A DNA stretch of 12,056 nt from Scatosoma sp045128175. Its GTDB lineage: Bacteria > Bacillota > Clostridia > Christensenellales > Borkfalkiaceae. A program made the position numbers and the translations under genes. Location: assembly GCA_045128175.1 (NCBI GenBank), contig JBGVRF010000124.1:1-12056 (forward strand), written 5' to 3'. Below the pieces are notes generated by a model. The model was not told where the DNA came from, ran no database searches, and was given only the letters and a program-made list of their open reading frames with translations. Within the stretch, counting starts at the first letter, position 1. Each line of letters begins with the position of its first letter. This document shows, piece by piece, positions 11,628-12,056 of the stretch.

Positions 11628-12056
11628 TTATATCTCCAAAAAAACAGCCCGTTCCAAGGACGTTGTATTTGGCTTATGCAAAGAAATCAGGCGTTTTCCG
11701 TTCAGATCGGTAAAGATCATCGCATGCCCGCCGTCAAACCCGAAACGGTTCTCCTTATGTTTCCAAGGCCCCGCAACACCACCTTCCGATTCTGCAATCA
11801 AAACGGCGTATTTTCCCTCTGAAAAACTGGACCAAATCATTTTCAGCTTTCCTTCTTCCTCGTAAAGGAAGGGGCCATCCGTCACCTTGCCGCGCACCTT
11901 CGCGCCAATCTCTTCCACGTCAGCGCGATCCCCCGCGCGGAACAGCAAAATCGGCTCGCCAATCGGCGCGGTAAGCTCTTTATTCAACGGCATGGCGCAC
12001 ACTTGACCGTCCCCGACCTGCAACCACTCGTGACAGAATACAATATACGGCGTACC
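11628..12056 (-). CDS. Glycoside hydrolase family 43-like protein, C-terminal part
   Basis: The frame is open to the window edge, so only the last 142 residues or so are present; the true start lies outside. It reads GTPYIVFCHEWLQVGDGQV, then KVTDGPFLY, KMIWSSF, AGPWKH and GGHAMIFTDLNGKRLISLHKP. These are typical five-bladed beta-propeller strands of GH43 arabinosidase/xylosidase-type enzymes, and the Glu of CHEW is a candidate catalytic acid. No secretion signal can be judged. An apparent TTG start at 12023 falls inside the conserved CHEWLQ motif and should be ignored. A flavin reductase gene begins 3 bp after its stop. The exact substrate cannot be told. Confidence 0.85.
   Translation of the reverse strand, partial: GTPYIVFCHEWLQVGDGQVCAMPLNKELTAPIGEPILLFRAGDRADVEEIGAKVRGKVTDGPFLYEEEGKLKMIWSSFSEGKYAVLIAESEGGVAGPWKHKENRFGFDGGHAMIFTDLNGKRLISLHKPNTTSLERAVFLEI

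Overview
The window looks like chromosomal DNA of a bacterium of the Clostridia type (Firmicutes). Base composition is moderate, Shine-Dalgarno sites are strong, sigma-A promoters are near consensus, and the gene set includes a small 2[4Fe-4S] clostridial ferredoxin, short PUA-less ProB and an iron-sulfur flavoprotein-like reductase. I cannot name the genus from the sequence. The gene content is mostly housekeeping; the unusual material lies between the genes.

Layout, left to right. Positions 1-318 hold a non-coding array of tiny palindromes, almost all with 3-nt loops, plus a tandem 82-bp repeat. ruvA and ruvC follow on the minus strand, as a ruvC-ruvA operon behind a perfect consensus promoter. 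A divergent consensus promoter drives a 62-residue amphipathic small protein (2046-2234, +). A bidirectional terminator separates it from a 57-residue ferredoxin (2343-2516, -). Next is a membrane-bound GT2 glycosyltransferase (2628-4247, -). Behind another consensus promoter comes the proline pathway, proB-proA-proC (4640-7928, +): glutamate 5-kinase, glutamyl-5-phosphate reductase and pyrroline-5-carboxylate reductase, which together convert glutamate to proline. The proA-proC gap is filled by a second copy of the palindrome array (6700-7114). A strong bidirectional terminator then faces a minus-strand pair: alaS, a short alanyl-tRNA synthetase without the C-terminal C-Ala region, followed by an unrecognised 124-residue protein.

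The right part is more accessory-like. It holds a decayed SipW/TasA-type secreted protein gene with a stop codon where the family has Trp (10456-10638, -), an AT-rich spacer, and a probable stand-alone small RNA of about 105 nt with its own promoter and terminator (10831-10935, +). At the right edge is a coupled minus-strand pair: a GH43-like glycosidase, cut by the window edge, followed by a flavin reductase with an iron-sulfur type Cys motif.

The strongest candidate for something undescribed is the micro-hairpin family. The two arrays share hairpin order, keep the 3-nt loop, in one slot keep pairing although the stem sequence is entirely different, and start at the first base after the stop codons of ruvA and proA. 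This looks like a REP/BIME-like mobile or structured-RNA element; no transposase for it is visible here.
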